From assembly GCF_947241705.1 (NCBI RefSeq), contig NC_079259.1, forward strand, positions 434,001-498,000: a stretch of 64,000 bases of DNA, written 5' to 3'. A program made the position numbers and the translations under genes. Positions 1-8,538 of this stretch are shown piece after piece (the first letter of the stretch is position 1; each line of letters opens with the position of its first letter). Under the pieces are notes generated by a model. The model made no database searches. It was not told where the DNA came from and worked only from the letters and a program-made list of their open reading frames with translations. Source of the DNA: Saccharomyces mikatae IFO 1815 (lineage: Eukaryota; Ascomycota; Saccharomycetes; Saccharomycetales; Saccharomycetaceae).

Positions 1-1990
1 TGTAAGATATTATCATCTGTTACATTGTCCTTATTACTTGCAACTGTAACTGATTCATTAGTAGGATCATGTGAAATATAATCGCTCTCATCTTCTGATG
101 ATTCCTTGTAATTTATTTCCTTTCCACTGATCTTCCTATGAGTTCTGCTAGCAATATTATCATCATTGTTGATGTTTATGCTGTTCTGGCTTCCAACAAG
201 GTTCCCTTGTAGTGCCGTGGGGACTCTATAAACATTTTCATCGAGAATATCCTCATCAGTATTACTTGATTTATTAATTTCGTTTCGATCGCTTTCAGTA
301 GTGATCTTTTCTTTTGAGTGAAGATCTGAATCTATATCCATGTTTTTCACATGATTGTATTCGTCTTCTTCCTCTTCTTCTATGTTAGCAAAGACGTAGT
401 CTAAATTACCTTCTAGATTATCACTAGGAGATGGGTACTTAGCATTTAATTCAATCTGAGCTAATTCTTCTGTGGTGAACAAGTCTGTAAGTAGTGTAAC
501 TTGTTTATGGTCATCTTCGTAATTTTCCAATGCATCATATAACCTGGAAACAGCATCTGAGTTTTCTGCTTCATTGATGGAATCTGATCTACTTTGATCA
601 TCTGGGTATATGTTCTGTGTGTTCCTTAATATTGGATCCACTGCATAGTCTGGAATTGTGTAATTATCTGAAGTGAGAATTTTTTTAATAGATGGTACAA
701 AAAATTTGTATCCGTGACTATTAGGATCTTTGCATAATATTATAGCACGAAGTCCTGATGGTTTTAGTTTATTGTGATTATGATTCCAAATTATTCCTTG
801 TTCTCCGAAGGGTAAAAAGGACATGAATCTCACTTTCACAGGTTGACTAGAGATTGCCTGTAGTGGCAGTTGACCTGTGGCTTTGTTTTCTAAACAATTG
901 CGTACATTGGTAGCAGATGTCACTGCGTATTCCCAAAATTTAATACGTAATTTACTATGTTTTAACAATGTTGTTGCATCAGTAACGATAGTTCTGATGT
1001 ATCTCTCTGCTCTTCCATTGGCAGCATGATCTTGTGTAGCAGAAAAAATATGATGAATTCCTTTTGAAACAAAATATTTTGCTATCTGATCATTTGTAAA
1101 TTCAGTTCCTTGATCTGAATTGATTTCTCTGACCTTTCTGTCAAATTGAGTTTCCACATACTGAATATTTTTCTTGATCTGAGCCAAAATAGTTTCAGCA
1201 TTTTTGTTGTAATGTGTGGAGGTGATACAATATCTTGTATTGTTATCAACCATAATAAGCATGTATCTTTTCGTATCCGAGTTCGAATTTGATACTGGAC
1301 CAAAGATATCCATGCACCACGATGAACCTGGTTCATGATCGATACTGTGTTCGTTCATAGATCCTTTATAATGGTTCCTTCTCGTGGCTTTTGAAACTTT
1401 ACAAGTTTCACACCAAAATTCATTTGGTTCTTTTATTAAGTCAAGATTTTCTTCATAATGACTATGTTTAATGGAGTTTTTAATCTGTTGAATTCCTGTA
1501 TGTCCCATTCTATTATGAGCATCATGTAAGGTTATCGATTTTTGCCTTTGCTTATATCTTGAGGAATCGGTAGGTTTGATTGCGTTGATTTTTGAGTCAT
1601 CGGAGGAACGGTCAATCAAATCACTCATTTTTACGTGAATTACACCATTGATTATTTTTGTCTTGATTGTTACATCTTGATTTCCCAAGGTTGTATAGTT
1701 TTTACTTAATACCATATCAGTACCTTTTGCTAGTTCATAGCAACTTATTATTGTAGATTCTTCTTCTGGAACAAAGTATGTTAATAAACTATCATTATCA
1801 GTACTATTTCTACTGTTCTTGATTTTAACATAACCATATCCTTTAGCGGACACTGAGCTGTTTTTCCCAATACCAAAGAAACGTGTACAACCATTACTTT
1901 CCTGATAATTATGTATCAAAGTTTTGTCATTTGTAATGTTTACTCCTGAACCAGTATCAATAATTACCAGCCTTTTTCTCTGGTGTATTT
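1..1990 (-). CDS. Ty4/Tsu4-like pol (protease, integrase), partial
   Basis: This is the upstream part of the polyprotein of the element on the minus strand, continuing beyond position 1. In the reading frame one can see the integrase core: an Asp-containing start near 1310, an SDQGTEF segment near 1110, and a GRAERY segment near 1010. These are the usual DDE-type landmarks of Ty1/copia integrases. The stretch from about 1 to 700 is rich in acidic and Ser/Asn codons, as in the linker after integrase in Ty elements. Members of this family express pol by programmed +1 frameshifting from gag. The 5' boundary near 1990 is approximate. Confidence 0.72.
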
Positions 1991-3174
1991 TGTTCTTCTT
2001 CTTTTGTTTTTTCAAACGTTTTAAATGGTTTTGCTCTTTGCATACCTTGCGAATAATATGTTTTTGAGAAATTTGTCGTGCCAAGCCTAAGCTCTTTGTT
2101 GGGTATTCTTCTGCAGTTTCTTGAACAGTGTAAAACAGATTTGCAATATTTGCAGTTCTTTTCAATTAAATCGTGACTCATTGGACTCAAATCAACTACT
2201 GTCTCAATAACAGTATTGATTAGGAATTCTTCGTGGCCAATATCTGAGTTATGTGAAACGTTGTACAACCGTTGTTTCACTGGATTTCTCAATGATTCAT
2301 GTAAGGTTCCCAGAATTGCTTCTTGTAAGTAATCTCTGAGAGTTGGACAATCTTCACAGCATTTTGAAAAGATCCATTTTTCCATTAACACCAACTTTTG
2401 CAGTTTATTCATTAGTAATTCAGAGTCCCTGCATGTTGTATCCACTAAAACTTTTTCCCAAGCTTTAATTCTAACTTCTCTTCCATGGAGACTTTTGTAT
2501 TTTGTTTTTAAACCATTAATAATCTTGAAAATGTTACTTGTAGTTGTGTTCATGATATCTAAATTTTCATTTAATCCTTCTTTGATTATCTTGCACAATA
2601 TTTCATTCTCCCGAGGGTCAATTTTTGTGATCTCAGTATTGAAAACATCATCAAATTGATATCTTTTGGTAAATTTTCTAAAGTTGTTCAAGAATAAAGG
2701 AATATCCTCAACATTACTTGTCGTATAGTCAAAAACACAATCTTTCGGATAAAACCTTTTGTTTGTTGAAGTTAAGGTATCGTATAAATAATAGACCCCT
2801 GTAGCATCTATATGCTCGTGTAGGATATTCTTATCATCTTTTATTTCGAGTGATTGTATCTTTTCGATTAAACTCTGAATTCTATGCTCGACCTTTTCAA
2901 TGGTTTCTTCGAGTTTTAGTAGTCTTTCCGCAGTTATTTGAATATCATCCGTCTCGGAAAGCTTTTCCTCTTCTTGTTTCAAACCATTCAAAATGTTCTC
3001 AAACTTATGTAAACCTCTTTGATATTGCCGTACTTGATCATCTTTAACAGTTAAGTTATTCAACAATGTTTGTGCATTATTGGCAGTACCATTTCTATTG
3101 ACTTTTGATTGAACCTGCGTAGAAATGTTGTCGTCAGTAACATTTCTTGTTTCATCCCTCACTGGGGTCGCCAT
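1957..3174 (-). CDS. Ty4/Tsu4-like gag (capsid protein)
   Basis: A 405-residue capsid-type protein closely follows S. cerevisiae Ty4 Gag, including the MATPVRDETRNV start, a coiled-coil-prone N-terminal third (about residues 45-115), and a conserved central block around the HIDATG and FYPKDCVFDY motifs (about 120-150). A Cys/His cluster near residue 340 has the order C-x2-C-x4-H-C-x3-C, like the nucleocapsid-type knuckle of Ty4. The start codon overlaps the end of the 5' LTR, and the first six codons lie inside the primer binding site. It is the structural protein of virus-like particles. Family assignment is from recalled Ty4 sequence. Confidence 0.88.
   Translation of the reverse strand: MATPVRDETRNVTDDNISTQVQSKVNRNGTANNAQTLLNNLTVKDDQVRQYQRGLHKFENILNGLKQEEEKLSETDDIQITAERLLKLEETIEKVEHRIQSLIEKIQSLEIKDDKNILHEHIDATGVYYLYDTLTSTNKRFYPKDCVFDYTTSNVEDIPLFLNNFRKFTKRYQFDDVFNTEITKIDPRENEILCKIIKEGLNENLDIMNTTTSNIFKIINGLKTKYKSLHGREVRIKAWEKVLVDTTCRDSELLMNKLQKLVLMEKWIFSKCCEDCPTLRDYLQEAILGTLHESLRNPVKQRLYNVSHNSDIGHEEFLINTVIETVVDLSPMSHDLIEKNCKYCKSVLHCSRNCRRIPNKELRLGTTNFSKTYYSQGMQRAKPFKTFEKTKEEEQNTPEKKAGNY
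3156..3173 (-). other. Primer binding site complementary to tRNA-Asn 3' end
   Basis: The plus strand here reads CCCTCACTGGGGTCGCCA, which matches the 3' end of yeast tRNA-Asn(GUU) including the CCA tail as I recall it. The minus-strand element therefore carries an 18-base complement immediately downstream of its 5' LTR, the correct place for the reverse-transcription primer site. Ty4 is known to use tRNA-Asn, so this supports the Ty4/Tsu4 assignment independently of the protein. Confidence 0.8.
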
Positions 3175-3502
3175 GTTGATAATTAGTAGTTTAGTAAGTT
3201 GTAATAATTAAGAATAGTCGTTCCTTCTTAATCTATATAAGAGAGGTATATAAAACACACGCTGATTGGTTATATTAAACCAAAAGGTTCAGACATAAAT
3301 CAGAGTGTTAATGATAAGAATTTGATGATAACTCATCTTCTTATATAATAAGTTCTGATCAATTAATAGATCTTTATCTCATTACTGCAGTAAATTCTAT
3401 TATTAGAATTTTTCTACTTCAATTTATACGAAGACGTATAGTTGCAATAACTTAATCCAATTTATACGAATAGGTGTATAGTAGTAATCACTTATTCCAA
3501 CA
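3174..3502 (-). repeat. 5' LTR (tau-like) of the Ty4/Tsu4-like element
   Basis: The LTR is about 329 bp, bounded by TGTTGGAATAAG at its minus-strand start (3502) and ATCAACA at its end (3174). Two other copies in the window (5588-6305 and 59098-59439) share the R/U5 half almost base for base, but differ in the outer U3 part. In this copy U3 contains two imperfect tandem units of about 40 bp, each beginning CAATTTATACGAA on the plus strand (from about 3420 to 3500). Confidence 0.85.
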
Positions 3503-3738
3503 ATTTAGGAATCCATAAAAGGGAATCTGCAATTCTACACAATTCTATAAACATTATTATCATCGTTTTATATGTTGTTATTCATTGATCCTATTTCATT
3601 ATCAATCCTTGCGTTTCAGCTTCCACTAATTTAGATGACTATTTCTCGTCATTTGCGTCATCTTCTAACACCGTATATAGTAATATGCTGGTAGCATGGT
3701 CACTAGTCGAAAGATAATGGTCGGTTCTTATCCCATTA
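3503..3738 (-). repeat. Old delta LTR relic, minus orientation, truncated
   Basis: The block matches the reverse complement of Ty1/Ty2 delta sequence (compare the complete delta at 4502-4833): the ATGGATTCCT, GGATTGATAATG and TACGGTGTTAGAAGATGACGC regions all appear in inverted order. The right end, where CCAACA is expected, is worn. The left end stops exactly at the Ty4/Tsu4-like LTR. The simplest reading is that the larger element inserted into this delta and the missing third lies beyond the left window edge. Confidence 0.75.
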
Positions 3739-3958
3739 CTTTAAAATTCCCTTGGCGACTAAAGAGTGAGCACAAAACTCTTATAAAATCATTGGATCCA
3801 ACAGGCGGAAAAGAAAAGCCGACAAGGGTCCCGAGACGTTTCCTAAAAAACGTTATTCACAAAACATTCAGTACACAGAGATGATCAATGATTTCACTAT
3901 TAAAATAGCTGTTTTTGATACTTCCATCATTAAAGAAGAATAATTCGACACAATCTTC

Positions 3959-4216
3959 ATGTTTACTCCTATATTTTTTCAGGCTCTTTTGGCTTTTCTG
4001 TACTTTGGTAAACACCATTGTCTGCCTATTGAAAAAGACGATAAAAAATCAGAAAAAGAAATCGAGCAAGTTTTGGATACTAACATAGAGTCATTGGGGC
4101 TGCTGCTAAATTCAATTTCCTCATCTTCGAATTTTACTACAGGCGATCCTGAACTAGATTCGCTATTTCAAGATGATTTAATCCCCGAATTATATAGTGT
4201 TCTAGATGGTTTGTAA
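3959..4216 (+). CDS. Small 85-residue protein of unknown function
   Basis: An ATG-initiated 85-codon frame between two deltas. The first 16 or so residues are hydrophobic and aromatic (FFQALLAFLYF), like a signal peptide or anchor. The rest is acidic with a Ser-rich middle (SISSSS) and an acidic, hydrophobic tail (DSLFQDDLIPELYSVLDGL). It contains a possible N-glycosylation site (NFT). I recall an uncharacterised 85-residue gene, YDL007C-A, next to RPT2 in S. cerevisiae; this may be its counterpart, but I cannot verify that. If so, its strand here appears opposite to that name. No TATA or other promoter signal is decisive. Function unknown. Confidence 0.55.
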   Translation: MFTPIFFQALLAFLYFGKHHCLPIEKDDKKSEKEIEQVLDTNIESLGLLLNSISSSSNFTTGDPELDSLFQDDLIPELYSVLDGL

Positions 4217-4501
4217 AGTGAGGTATATATAAAAAAGTATACTTTAAATGATATAGAAATATTATTGATATTTTTAACACCAGCTTATTGGAATGAACTT
4301 ACCAAACTCTCCTAGTGTATTGTTACACTTGCAATCATCCATTAAGAAAAAAAGTTACCATCCTCGGCGGTTATTTCGTTTACTAACAAATTTCGACTGC
4401 TCAGTACGTTCCAGCTTTTAAAAAAACCTAAGTTCATTTTGTATTCAACAGTTTTCATTGTAGCATTTAAGACTCTCACAGGAAATAAGAAGGAATATTT
4501 A
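4217..4501. other. Intergenic stretch between small gene and delta LTR
   Basis: About 285 bp of AT-rich unique sequence. It ends at the ATTTA target-site duplication of the delta at 4502. I see no gene or named element in it. Confidence 0.5.
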
Positions 4502-4833
4502 TGTTGTAATATAAATCAACTATCATCTACTAACTAGTAGTCATATTACTAGTATATTATCATATACGGTGTTAGAAGATGACGCAAATGATGAGATATA
4601 GTCATCTAAACTAGTGGAAGCTGAAACGCAAGGATTGATAATGAAATAGGATCAATGAATAAGAACATATAAAACGATGATAATAATGTTTATAGAATTG
4701 TGTAGAATTGCAGATTCCCTTTTATGGATTCCTAAATCCCTGAGGAGAACTTCTAGTATATCTACATACTTAATATTATTGCCTTATAAAAAATGGAATC
4801 CCAACAATTACATCAAACTCCACTATTATCTCA
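4502..4833 (+). repeat. Complete solo delta LTR with target-site duplication
   Basis: A 332-bp delta LTR starts TGTTGTAATATAAATCAAC and ends TTATCTCA. It is flanked by the same five bases, ATTTA, at 4497-4501 and 4834-4838, the normal 5-bp duplication of Ty1/copia integration. No internal Ty sequence is present, so it is a solo LTR left by LTR-LTR recombination. It is close to Ty1/Ty2 delta consensus as I recall it and is inverted relative to the relic at 3503-3738. Confidence 0.88.
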
Positions 4834-4969
4834 ATTTAAGCTTTCTTTTCGTCCCAAACTCCCAAGCGCCAGTGTGGCTTTGTGTTGCTAAAATTATACA
4901 TATATGGAAAACATGGCAATATAAGGCTTCGCTTTTTATGTGTAACATAATTAAGAATAAGGTGAATTC

Positions 4970-5282
4970 TGAGATAATTGTTGGGATTCCATTGTTGATA
5001 AAGGCAATATTATTTGGTATATATAATATACTAGAAGTTCTCCTCGAGGATATAGGAATCCAATAAATGGAACTCGTAATTCTACATAATTCTGTATATG
5101 CTTGTATTGTCATTTTATATTTGTCAGTCATTATCCTATTACATTATCAATCCTTGCATTTCAGCTTCCACTTATTTCGATGACCGCTTCTCATAACTTA
5201 TGTCATCTTCTAACACCGTATATGATAATGTACTAGTAGTATGACTACTAGCTGATAGACGATAGTTGATTTCATTCCAACA
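4970..5282 (-). repeat. Solo delta-like LTR, minus orientation
   Basis: The block begins TGAGATAATTGTTGGGATTCC and ends ATTCCAACA, which is a delta in reverse. It is near-identical to the inverted copy at 5671-6002, and the two differ together from the delta at 4502, so they belong to one delta subfamily. Flanks AATTC and ATTAC do not form a clean duplication, so the ends may be worn or recombined. Confidence 0.8.
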
Positions 5283-5587
5283 ATTACTGTTGTGTCTTTG
5301 TTCGTTTGAGGTGTGGTTAGTAATTATCCTTTCAAGTAATTGTTAATATTGCTACACAGTCGTTACTGCTAATGTGTTCTATAACTTTTAAACCATGAAC
5401 TTTTTATGTTGTATTACGGGCTCGAGTAATACCGGGTTGTCCTGACAATCCTAATATACTATCTTAGGGAAGTAACTTATTGTCAAAACGACTTGTCAAC
5501 TTAATTCACGGGATGTTACTTATCCTATATATTATATAAGATATGGTTTATACTAAATAGTAGAAGCGCGGAATCTCGGATCTAACT

Positions 5588-6305
5588 TGTTGATAATTAG
5601 TAGTTTAGTAAGTTGTAATAATTAAGAATAGTCGTTCCTTCTTAATCTATATAAGAGAGGTATATAAAACTGTTGGAATGAAAATCAACTATCGTCTATC
5701 AAGTAGTAGTCATACTACTAGTACATTATCATATACGGTGTTAGAAGATGACATAAGTTATGAGAAGCGGTCATCGAAATAAGTGGAAGCTGAAATGCAA
5801 GGATTGATAATGTAATAGGATAATGACTGACAAATATAAAATGACAATACAAGCATATACAGAATTATGTAGAATTACGAGTTCCATTTATTGGATTCCT
5901 ATATCCTCGAGGAGAACTTCTAGTATATTATATATACCAAATAATATTGCCTTTATCAACAATGGAATCCCAACAATCATCTCAAAATTCGCCCATCTCT
6001 CAAAAACACACGCTGATTAGTTGTATTAAACCAAAAGGTTCAGACATAAATCAGAGTGTTGATGATAAGAATTTAGTGTTAACTCATCTTCTTATATACT
6101 AAGTTCTGGACAATTAATAGATCTTTATCTTATTAGTGCAGGAAATTCTATAATTAGAATTTCCCTACTCCAATTTAATTGGTATCACCATAAGAATGTT
6201 AGTATTAATTTACCCAACATTATTAGTATCATGTTAAAGAATGTTCGTCATCAACTACAACAATTTATATGAATAAATGTACAGTAGTAATCACTTATTC
6301 CAACA
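5588..6305 (-). repeat. Tau-like (Ty4) LTR, itself interrupted by a delta
   Basis: Minus-oriented tau-like LTR split into 5588-5670 and 6008-6305 by the delta at 5671-6002 plus one copy of its duplication. Without the insert it is about 381 bp. Sequence on both sides joins in register with the copies at 3174-3502 and 59098-59439. The outer ends fit TGTTGATAATT and ATTCCAACA. No matching 5-bp duplication flanks it inside sigma, so it did not arrive by a simple integration that left the target intact. Confidence 0.82.
5671..6002 (+). repeat. Solo delta LTR inside the tau LTR
   Basis: A 332-bp delta begins TGTTGGAATGAAAATCAAC and ends CATCTCTCA. The five bases AAAAC occur directly before it (5666-5670) and directly after it (6003-6007), and uninterrupted tau copies carry AAAAC once at this place. 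It is therefore a clean Ty1-type integration into tau, later reduced to a solo LTR. It is near-identical in inverted orientation to 4970-5282. Confidence 0.9.
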
Positions 6306-6408
6306 GTTTCGTTATAAAATTGTTTCATATGTGTTTTATGAACGTTTAGAATGATGTATTGTCATACTGAGGTATCCCATCTTAAAATACAAATTCTTAT
6401 ATTAAGAA

Positions 6409-6490
6409 GGCAACTTGGCCGAGTGGTTAAGGCGAAAGATTAGAAATCTTTTGGGCTTTGCCCGCGCAGGTTCGAGTCCTGCAGTTGTCG
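6409..6490 (+). tRNA. tRNA-Ser(AGA)
   Basis: An 82-nt class II tRNA with a long variable arm. The acceptor stem pairs GGCAACT with AGTTGTC and the discriminator is G. The A box is GGCCGAGTGGTTAAGG, the B box GGTTCGAGTCC. The anticodon loop in GATTAGAAATC gives AGA, read as serine UCU (inosine-modified for UCY). A T run at 6491-6496 is the Pol III terminator. No intron. It matches the S. cerevisiae tS(AGA) sequence as I recall it. The LTR cluster upstream fits Pol III-directed Ty1, Ty3 and Ty4 integration. Confidence 0.97.
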
Positions 6491-6516
6491 CTTTTTATTT
6501 TTCTTACCGTTTAGAT

Positions 6517-6524
6517 CCGGGTAA
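6517..6524 (-). promoter_or_regulatory. Reb1 site in RPT2 promoter
   Basis: CCGGGTAA on the plus strand is the reverse complement of TTACCCGG, the full Reb1 core. It lies about 145 bp before the RPT2 start, between the tRNA terminator and the PACE box, where it could keep the promoter nucleosome-free and shield it from the Pol III unit. Confidence 0.65.
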
Positions 6525-6544
6525 GATGTATGATCTTTTTCTCC

Positions 6545-6553
6545 GGTGGCAAA
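6545..6553 (+). promoter_or_regulatory. PACE element (Rpn4 site) of RPT2
   Basis: GGTGGCAAA is the exact proteasome-associated control element bound by Rpn4, 116 bp before the RPT2 ATG. It is shared by nearly all yeast proteasome genes and predicts feedback induction when proteasome capacity falls. Confidence 0.85.
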
Positions 6554-6668
6554 TGTCTTTACCTACAAAGATAGTTTTATATGTGAACAGATAGGTGTAA
6601 GGCATACCAATGTTAAATTTGTATTAAACCCAAAAGAAGAAAGGTCAGCATTTACAACAGAAAATATA

Positions 6669-7982
6669 ATGGGACAAGGTGTATCATCTGGACAGGATAA
6701 GAAGAAGAAGAAGGGATCGAACCAGAAACCCAAATATGAACCTCCAGTTCAATCTAAATTTGGTCGTAAGAAAAGAAAGGGAGGACCAGCTACAGCTGAA
6801 AAACTACCCAATATATACCCAAGTACCCGGTGTAAATTAAAATTGCTAAGGATGGAACGAATCAAAGATCATTTGTTATTAGAAGAAGAATTTGTCTCCA
6901 ACTCTGAAATTTTAAAACCGTTTGAGAAAAAGCAGGAGGAGGAAAAGAAACAACTGGAAGAAATACGTGGGAATCCATTGAGCATTGGGACCCTCGAAGA
7001 AATCATAGACGATGATCATGCAATAGTGACAAGTCCAACCATGCCAGATTATTACGTATCTATCTTATCCTTTGTCGATAAAGAGTTACTAGAACCCGGT
7101 TGTTCTGTGTTGTTGCATCATAAAACCATGTCTATCGTAGGTGTTTTGCAAGATGATGCTGATCCCATGGTTTCAGTCATGAAAATGGATAAGTCACCAA
7201 CAGAATCATACAGTGATATTGGTGGGCTAGAATCTCAAATCCAAGAAATAAAAGAATCTGTAGAGTTACCGTTGACGCACCCAGAACTATATGAAGAGAT
7301 GGGTATTAAACCTCCCAAGGGTGTAATTCTTTATGGTGCACCCGGTACAGGTAAAACATTACTAGCCAAAGCGGTTGCAAACCAGACATCCGCAACATTC
7401 TTAAGGATTGTTGGCTCGGAGTTAATTCAGAAATATTTAGGAGATGGCCCCAGGTTATGTAGGCAAATTTTCAAAGTAGCTGGTGAAAATGCACCAAGTA
7501 TTGTGTTTATTGATGAAATAGATGCCATTGGTACTAAAAGATATGACTCAAACAGTGGTGGTGAAAGAGAAATTCAGAGAACCATGTTGGAATTGTTGAA
7601 TCAGCTGGACGGGTTCGATGATAGAGGCGATGTGAAGGTGATTATGGCTACCAACAAAATTGAGACACTTGATCCAGCATTGATCAGACCTGGAAGAATT
7701 GACCGTAAGATTTTATTTGAGAACCCTGATCTAAGTACTAAGAGAAAGATTTTAGGAATTCACACTTCTAAGATGAATTTAAGTGAGGATGTCAACCTTG
7801 AAACTTTGGTAACAACAAAGGATGATTTGTCAGGCGCCGATATTCAGGCGATGTGTACAGAAGCAGGCCTGCTAGCTCTTAGAGAGAGGAGAATGCAAGT
7901 CACAGCGGAGGATTTTAAGCAAGCGAAGGAGAGAGTCATGAAAAATAAAGTGGAAGAGAATTTAGAGGGTTTATACTTGTGA
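6669..7982 (+). CDS. RPT2: 26S proteasome regulatory ATPase Rpt2
   Basis: A 437-residue AAA+ ATPase of the proteasome base ring, which unfolds substrates and gates the 20S core. The chosen ATG gives MGQG, an N-myristoylation signal at Gly2 known for Rpt2, and the family length; the frame is open upstream but the extra residues are not family-like. A Lys-rich tail (11-40) is followed by a coiled coil (about 60-100) and OB domain. Walker A GAPGTGKT is at 223-230, Walker B IVFIDEID at 278-285, and an arginine-finger region RPGRIDR follows. The C-terminus LYL is the HbYX-like motif that inserts into the 20S ring. Rpn4 and Reb1 sites lie upstream. Confidence 0.98.
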   Translation: MGQGVSSGQDKKKKKGSNQKPKYEPPVQSKFGRKKRKGGPATAEKLPNIYPSTRCKLKLLRMERIKDHLLLEEEFVSNSEILKPFEKKQEEEKKQLEEIRGNPLSIGTLEEIIDDDHAIVTSPTMPDYYVSILSFVDKELLEPGCSVLLHHKTMSIVGVLQDDADPMVSVMKMDKSPTESYSDIGGLESQIQEIKESVELPLTHPELYEEMGIKPPKGVILYGAPGTGKTLLAKAVANQTSATFLRIVGSELIQKYLGDGPRLCRQIFKVAGENAPSIVFIDEIDAIGTKRYDSNSGGEREIQRTMLELLNQLDGFDDRGDVKVIMATNKIETLDPALIRPGRIDRKILFENPDLSTKRKILGIHTSKMNLSEDVNLETLVTTKDDLSGADIQAMCTEAGLLALRERRMQVTAEDFKQAKERVMKNKVEENLEGLYL

Positions 7983-8538
7983 TGTGTACATTTACATTGT
8001 TTCTATAATAGATTTACGTATATTAAATCACGCTTTAACAAAGTTTAACGTATGCATATATTGTGTCACGTGCAACCTTTGTTTCAGAAATTTAGCCAAT
8101 ATAGGTAGTTCGCTGGGCCTTCGCGAATTCTAGCTGCAGACAAAAAGCAACTGGTGGACATCTCAAGAGAGATTGGATTACTGTCCAACTTTGAAGTGTA
8201 CTAAAATTTGAAACAGGAGGAGTGCATTTGCAAGTTAAAGCAGAGTCAGGGATATTTTACACTTCATTCAAGTCATTTTGTCCTAAAGCGCTCTTAAAGT
8301 TATCTCAAGACATTATCCATCTTGAATTCGATATTTATCACCAGATCTCAAACGCAACAAAACTAGTGATTAGAACGAGCGAAAGTTATTTTGTTGGTGT
8401 TAAAATAAACCAGTGAATATTATTATCGAATAGAAACTAAACAGAATTTCATTTCATACTGAGGTTACAAGATTTTGAACGTTCTTACTTCATATACATC
8501 CTTTAGGCATTGCGTTTATCGTTTAAAATTCATTGATA
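7983..8538. other. RPT2-PTC1 intergenic region
   Basis: About 556 bp holding the RPT2 3' end and the PTC1 promoter. A CACGTG E-box (Cbf1/Pho4 type) is at 8067-8072. A 64-codon frame here starts only at a non-ATG codon and has no recognisable features, so I do not call it a gene. Confidence 0.5.

Larger units (their letters stand above)
1..3502 (-). mobile_element. Ty4/Tsu4-like LTR retrotransposon, partial at window edge
   Basis: A Ty1/copia-class element lies on the minus strand, so its 5' end is at 3502 and its 3' part runs off the left edge. Readable parts are the 5' LTR (3174-3502), a primer binding site, a gag gene and the first part of pol with integrase motifs. Gag resembles S. cerevisiae Ty4 Gag along its whole length but is clearly diverged, which fits the Tsu4 branch known from S. 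uvarum and S. eubayanus. The part in view looks whole and I noticed no obvious break, so it is probably young. It sits within 3 kb of a tRNA gene, the usual target zone, and appears to have landed in an older delta LTR. Confidence 0.88.
5407..6394 (-). repeat. Sigma (Ty3) LTR, interrupted by a tau LTR
   Basis: The left part (5407-5587) starts TGTTGTATTACGGGCTCGAG and the right part (6306-6394) carries TTTCATATGTGTTTTATGAACG. Both match the reverse complement of the Ty3 sigma LTR as I remember it. The two parts are separated by the tau-like LTR at 5588-6305. The right end lies about 14 bp before the tRNA-Ser gene, the precise upstream position that Ty3 chooses at Pol III start sites. Flanks TTTTA (5402-5406) and TCTTA (6395-6399) resemble a 5-bp duplication with one mismatch. 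About 60 bp of central sigma seems absent. Confidence 0.8.

Noticed and set aside
4677-6020. Frames of 65-129 codons at 4677-5066, 4826-5131 and 5823-6020
   Set aside because: They lie inside or across delta LTRs; the shared protein text simply reflects the repeated LTR sequence in opposite orientations.
8222-8416. 64-codon frame between RPT2 and PTC1
   Set aside because: Starts at a non-ATG codon in promoter DNA and has no recognisable features.
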